Shown here piece after piece: positions 42,410-44,622 of a stretch of DNA of 44,622 nucleotides. How positions within the stretch are numbered: the first letter of the stretch is position 1; each line of letters opens with the position of its first letter. This DNA is from an uncultured Prevotella sp. (GTDB taxonomy: Bacteria > Bacteroidota > Bacteroidia > Bacteroidales > Bacteroidaceae), in contig USAI01000007.1 of assembly GCA_900552675.1 (NCBI GenBank), forward strand, positions 1 through 44,622, in the 5' to 3' direction. The notes under the pieces are model-generated. The model was not told where the DNA came from and did not search any database. It saw only the letters and a list, made by a program, of their open reading frames with translations. The position numbers and the translations under genes were made by a program.

Positions 42410-44230
42410 ATGAGAAAAATTAAGTTTTTGCTTATGCTGGCCCTGATGCTGGTAGGCATAAGTAGTGTAGCACAAACCGCCATCGAGGTTGAGTTTGTGG
42501 CTGGTGTTGATAAAGGTAAAAATGTAAAGGTCGACTGGAAAGGTAAAGCTGGTGCTGACCAAGTGGAGAAAGAGGGCGTGACGATGAAGTCGGACAACGC
42601 ACTTTTTGCTGCCGATAAGTACATGACCAAAACCTATATTGGTAACAAATCGCTCACCTTTTCAGCAACAAAAAGCATTGTAAAGATACAGTTTGTTGAT
42701 GGCGAGGGCTTATCACATCTTACTGCCGAAGGTTTTGACGACGCTACTGCAACGTGGACGGGCAAGGCTGCCGAGGTGACCTTTACGGTAAAAGGCGAGG
42801 TGAAGTATGCCAAGGCCATTGTTACCTTGGAGAACAAAACTATCCCTACGCTGACTTTTGATAACCCACAGACCGTGGCTTATGCCGAGTTTAACGATAA
42901 GTTTAGCTTCCCTGTTATATTGAAAGATGGCGAAACCGTGCTTACGGGTATGCCCATAGCCTATGCGAGTAGCAATCCTGAAGTGGCTACCATCGACAAT
43001 AAGGGTGTCTTGACTCCCCACAGCCTGGGCGCCACCATTATTACCGCCTCGTTTGCTGGTAACGATAGCTACGAGGCTTCAGAAGCCGAGGTAACCTTTT
43101 ATGTGGTTGATGGAAAGAACCTCTTTACCGAGACCTTTGATAAGATGAATGGCCAGGGTGGCAATGATAACAATTTCAGCGTTTTGGGTTCTCCTTTCGG
43201 TAATCTCTCTGCCAGTCAATTCGACAATCAGGGCTGGAGCTACAGTGGTGGAAGCAATGGCACCGCTAACCATTGTGTGCGTGTAGAGATGTCGGCGTCG
43301 GTTACCACTCCCGCTTTGGCCACACTGAGTGGCGATGCTTTTATCTTCTTCCGTGCTGCCCAAAACCGCGATGTTGCTACATCAATCAACCTTTCGGTGT
43401 CGGGTGGTGGCACCCTCAGCCAGAAGAGTGTATCGCTGGAAAAGCAGTTTAACGATTATGTGGTGTTTATAAAAGATGCTACGCCCAACACAAAGGTTAC
43501 GTTCTCATGTAGCGCAGCGGGTTGCTATTTCCTTGACAATGTGAAGATTGAGCGCGCCATTGGCCTTGACGAGGCCACCGACAATAGCGCTGTACTGGAG
43601 AAAAACAATGGCAAAGAGGTGAACGTGATGCTGAAGCGCACATTGGTGGCCGATAGCTGGAACACGCTGTGCTTGCCCTTCAGTATGAGCAACGATGCTG
43701 TGCAAACCGTCTTTGGCGAGGGCACCGTGCTGAAGCAGATGAAGGAGTGGAACGCTGCTGAAAACGTTATTTACTTTGAAACGGCCGATGCTATTGTGGC
43801 AGGTCAGCCCTACATTATTAAGCCTGTTGAGGCTAAGGAGAGCTTCCTGCTGCAAGACCAAACGGTGCTGAACGCTGTTAACAACGCTACCAGTGGCGAC
43901 ATTAGCTTCTGTGGCATTATGAGCAGCACACAGCTTAGCGAGAGCGACGTGTTCCTGGGCACTGATGGCGAACTGTACTTGCCTAACGTTGCTGAAGAGA
44001 ATGGCGATGTGTTGCGTGGCTTCCGTGCCTACTTTAAGGGCATTAACAGCGTTGCCAATACTAAAGTAAACATTGAAGGTGTGGTTTCGGGCATAGAAAA
44101 CATCAATGGCGCCACTGCTTATACCAATGGCAAGGTGTATACGCTGGCCGGACAGTATGTAGCCAATAGCACGAAGGGCCTGATGAAAGGCATCTATGTG
44201 GTAAACGGAAAGAAGATTGTAGTGAGATAA
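42410..44230 (+). CDS. Secreted protein with Ig-like (Big) domain and C-terminal sorting-like tail
   Basis: The protein has 606 residues with a signal peptide (about 1-22, ending SVAQT). An N-terminal beta domain (about 23-145) is followed by a bacterial Ig-like Big-type domain (about 146-235; PIAYASSNPEVATIDNKGVLTPHSLG). A jelly-roll-like domain (about 238-385; LFTETFDKMNGQGG ... YFLDNVKIERA) resembles cleaved-adhesin/carbohydrate-binding folds. A further beta region (about 400-560) and the tail VYTLAGQYV...GIYVVNGKKIVVR complete it. It carries no visible enzyme motif. The tail matches that of the GH16 enzyme in this window, so both probably use the same export/anchoring route. Role unknown, possibly adhesion or binding. 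Confidence 0.85.
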   Translation: MRKIKFLLMLALMLVGISSVAQTAIEVEFVAGVDKGKNVKVDWKGKAGADQVEKEGVTMKSDNALFAADKYMTKTYIGNKSLTFSATKSIVKIQFVDGEGLSHLTAEGFDDATATWTGKAAEVTFTVKGEVKYAKAIVTLENKTIPTLTFDNPQTVAYAEFNDKFSFPVILKDGETVLTGMPIAYASSNPEVATIDNKGVLTPHSLGATIITASFAGNDSYEASEAEVTFYVVDGKNLFTETFDKMNGQGGNDNNFSVLGSPFGNLSASQFDNQGWSYSGGSNGTANHCVRVEMSASVTTPALATLSGDAFIFFRAAQNRDVATSINLSVSGGGTLSQKSVSLEKQFNDYVVFIKDATPNTKVTFSCSAAGCYFLDNVKIERAIGLDEATDNSAVLEKNNGKEVNVMLKRTLVADSWNTLCLPFSMSNDAVQTVFGEGTVLKQMKEWNAAENVIYFETADAIVAGQPYIIKPVEAKESFLLQDQTVLNAVNNATSGDISFCGIMSSTQLSESDVFLGTDGELYLPNVAEENGDVLRGFRAYFKGINSVANTKVNIEGVVSGIENINGATAYTNGKVYTLAGQYVANSTKGLMKGIYVVNGKKIVVR

Positions 44231-44242
44231 AACGCTTGAATA

Positions 44243-44428
44243 ATGGAAAAGAAACAATATGTTACACCCCTAACACTAATGGTGTGCATTGAGGCCAATG
44301 AGGGCATCTTGCGTATATCGGGTGGCGGCTCCTATATCCCTATTGAGGGCGGCACGCTCACCCCAGGCAACGCTGGCATCTTAGGTGCCTCACAGCTTAA
44401 TATTAATAATGTGTGGGGCGACGAGTAA
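44243..44428 (+). CDS. Small protein of unknown function (61 residues)
   Basis: The ATG lies 12 bases after the stop of the secreted-protein gene, so the two are co-transcribed and probably co-translated. The product has no signal peptide; it starts MEKKQYVTPLTLMVCIEAN, then a Gly/Ser/Ile/Pro-rich segment (ISGGGSYIPIEGGTLTPGN), and ends in acidic WGDE. Bacteroidales genomes contain many small proteins that start with a similar basic-Tyr-x-Pro segment, from memory; none has a firm function that I know. A terminator follows 58 bases later. Real coding status is supported by position and composition only. Confidence 0.6.
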   Translation: MEKKQYVTPLTLMVCIEANEGILRISGGGSYIPIEGGTLTPGNAGILGASQLNINNVWGDE

Positions 44429-44485
44429 AACCTCGACACTAAGCAGGGCTTATACATCACACCCCTAAGCCTTGACCAAAAAGAA

Positions 44486-44521
44486 AAGGCGCACGAAACA
44501 AATGAATGTTTCGTGCGCCTT
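44486..44521. terminator. Bidirectional intrinsic terminator
   Basis: AAGGCGCACGAAAC (44486-44499) pairs perfectly with GTTTCGTGCGCCTT (44508-44521) around an 8-base loop, with T-rich sequence on both strands. It closes the + transcript and the minus gene entering from the right. Confidence 0.92.
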
Positions 44522-44569
44522 ATTTTATTTGCTTATCAATCGGGGCTTTGTTAAGCCGCGAGGTTGATA

Positions 44570-44622
44570 TTAGTCGAGCTGAGCGAGCTTGCCGTCAGAA
44601 CCGAGCACGTCAATGATCTTGT
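44570..44622 (-). CDS. C-terminal fragment of an unidentified gene (truncated by window end)
   Basis: The minus strand reads KIIDVLGSDGKLAQLD then TAA at 44570-44572. Only about 17 codons are present, too few to identify the product. Coding is supported by the open frame running to the window edge, the stop placed just before a terminator, and GC-rich codon use. No function is proposed. Confidence 0.6.
   Translation of the reverse strand, partial: KIIDVLGSDGKLAQLD

Overview
The window looks like a chromosome segment of a Bacteroidota bacterium, most likely a Prevotella-type member of the Bacteroidales. The evidence is tandem SusC/SusD genes, FecI/FecR-type regulators, promoters of the form TTTG-N18..22-TAnnTTTGC instead of E. 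coli-type promoters, little Shine-Dalgarno sequence, lipoproteins with an acidic stretch just after the lipid-bearing cysteine, and secreted proteins ending in a short 'Gly-Ile-Tyr-x-Val-x-Gly-(K/R)-K' tail resembling type IX secretion (T9SS) sorting domains.

Region 1 (about 149-22243, + strand) is a complete polysaccharide utilisation locus (PUL). It has an ECF sigma factor, a FecR anti-sigma factor, SusC with an N-terminal signalling (STN) domain, SusD, a second short SusC, a second SusD, a SusE/F-type surface glycan-binding lipoprotein, GH16, GH2 and GH3 glycosidases, and a calcineurin-like phosphoesterase. A strong intrinsic terminator ends it. GH16 plus GH3 suggests a beta-glucan, and the GH2 leaves a galactan-type or mixed substrate possible. 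The sigma gene and the fecR gene are preceded by near-identical promoter-like blocks, which suggests one autoregulated ECF regulon. The first SusC is split by a one-base frameshift between its signal peptide and body.

Region 2 (22244-26894) holds a palindrome-rich convergent intergenic stretch and a minus-strand gene for a very large secreted adhesin-like protein. Region 3 (27242-32031) is a signalling module: an NtrC-type sigma-54 activator, a small exported Pro/Thr/Glu-rich protein whose upstream region carries a textbook sigma-54 promoter and a cluster of TTCYACA half-sites, and a hybrid histidine kinase with REC and possible HPt domains. Region 4 (32056-34272) has gdhA and an RlpA-like gene.

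Region 5 (34279-36355, minus) has four small surface-type lipoproteins; three share a conserved promoter/leader block. Region 6 (36410-40528, minus) is a four-gene envelope operon (coiled-coil lipoprotein, two LysM proteins, one unknown) behind a roughly 400-nt structured leader. The leader ends in two mutually exclusive hairpins, one of them an intrinsic terminator, next to the first start codon, so it is a candidate riboswitch or attenuator. Region 7 (40600-41225) has a 180-bp MITE with 17-bp perfect inverted repeats and a 9-bp target duplication, then a 22-bp tandem repeat. Region 8 has a glycine-zipper lipoprotein (minus), a secreted protein with a sorting-like tail followed by a 61-residue small protein (+), a bidirectional terminator, and the last codons of an unidentified minus-strand gene running off the end.
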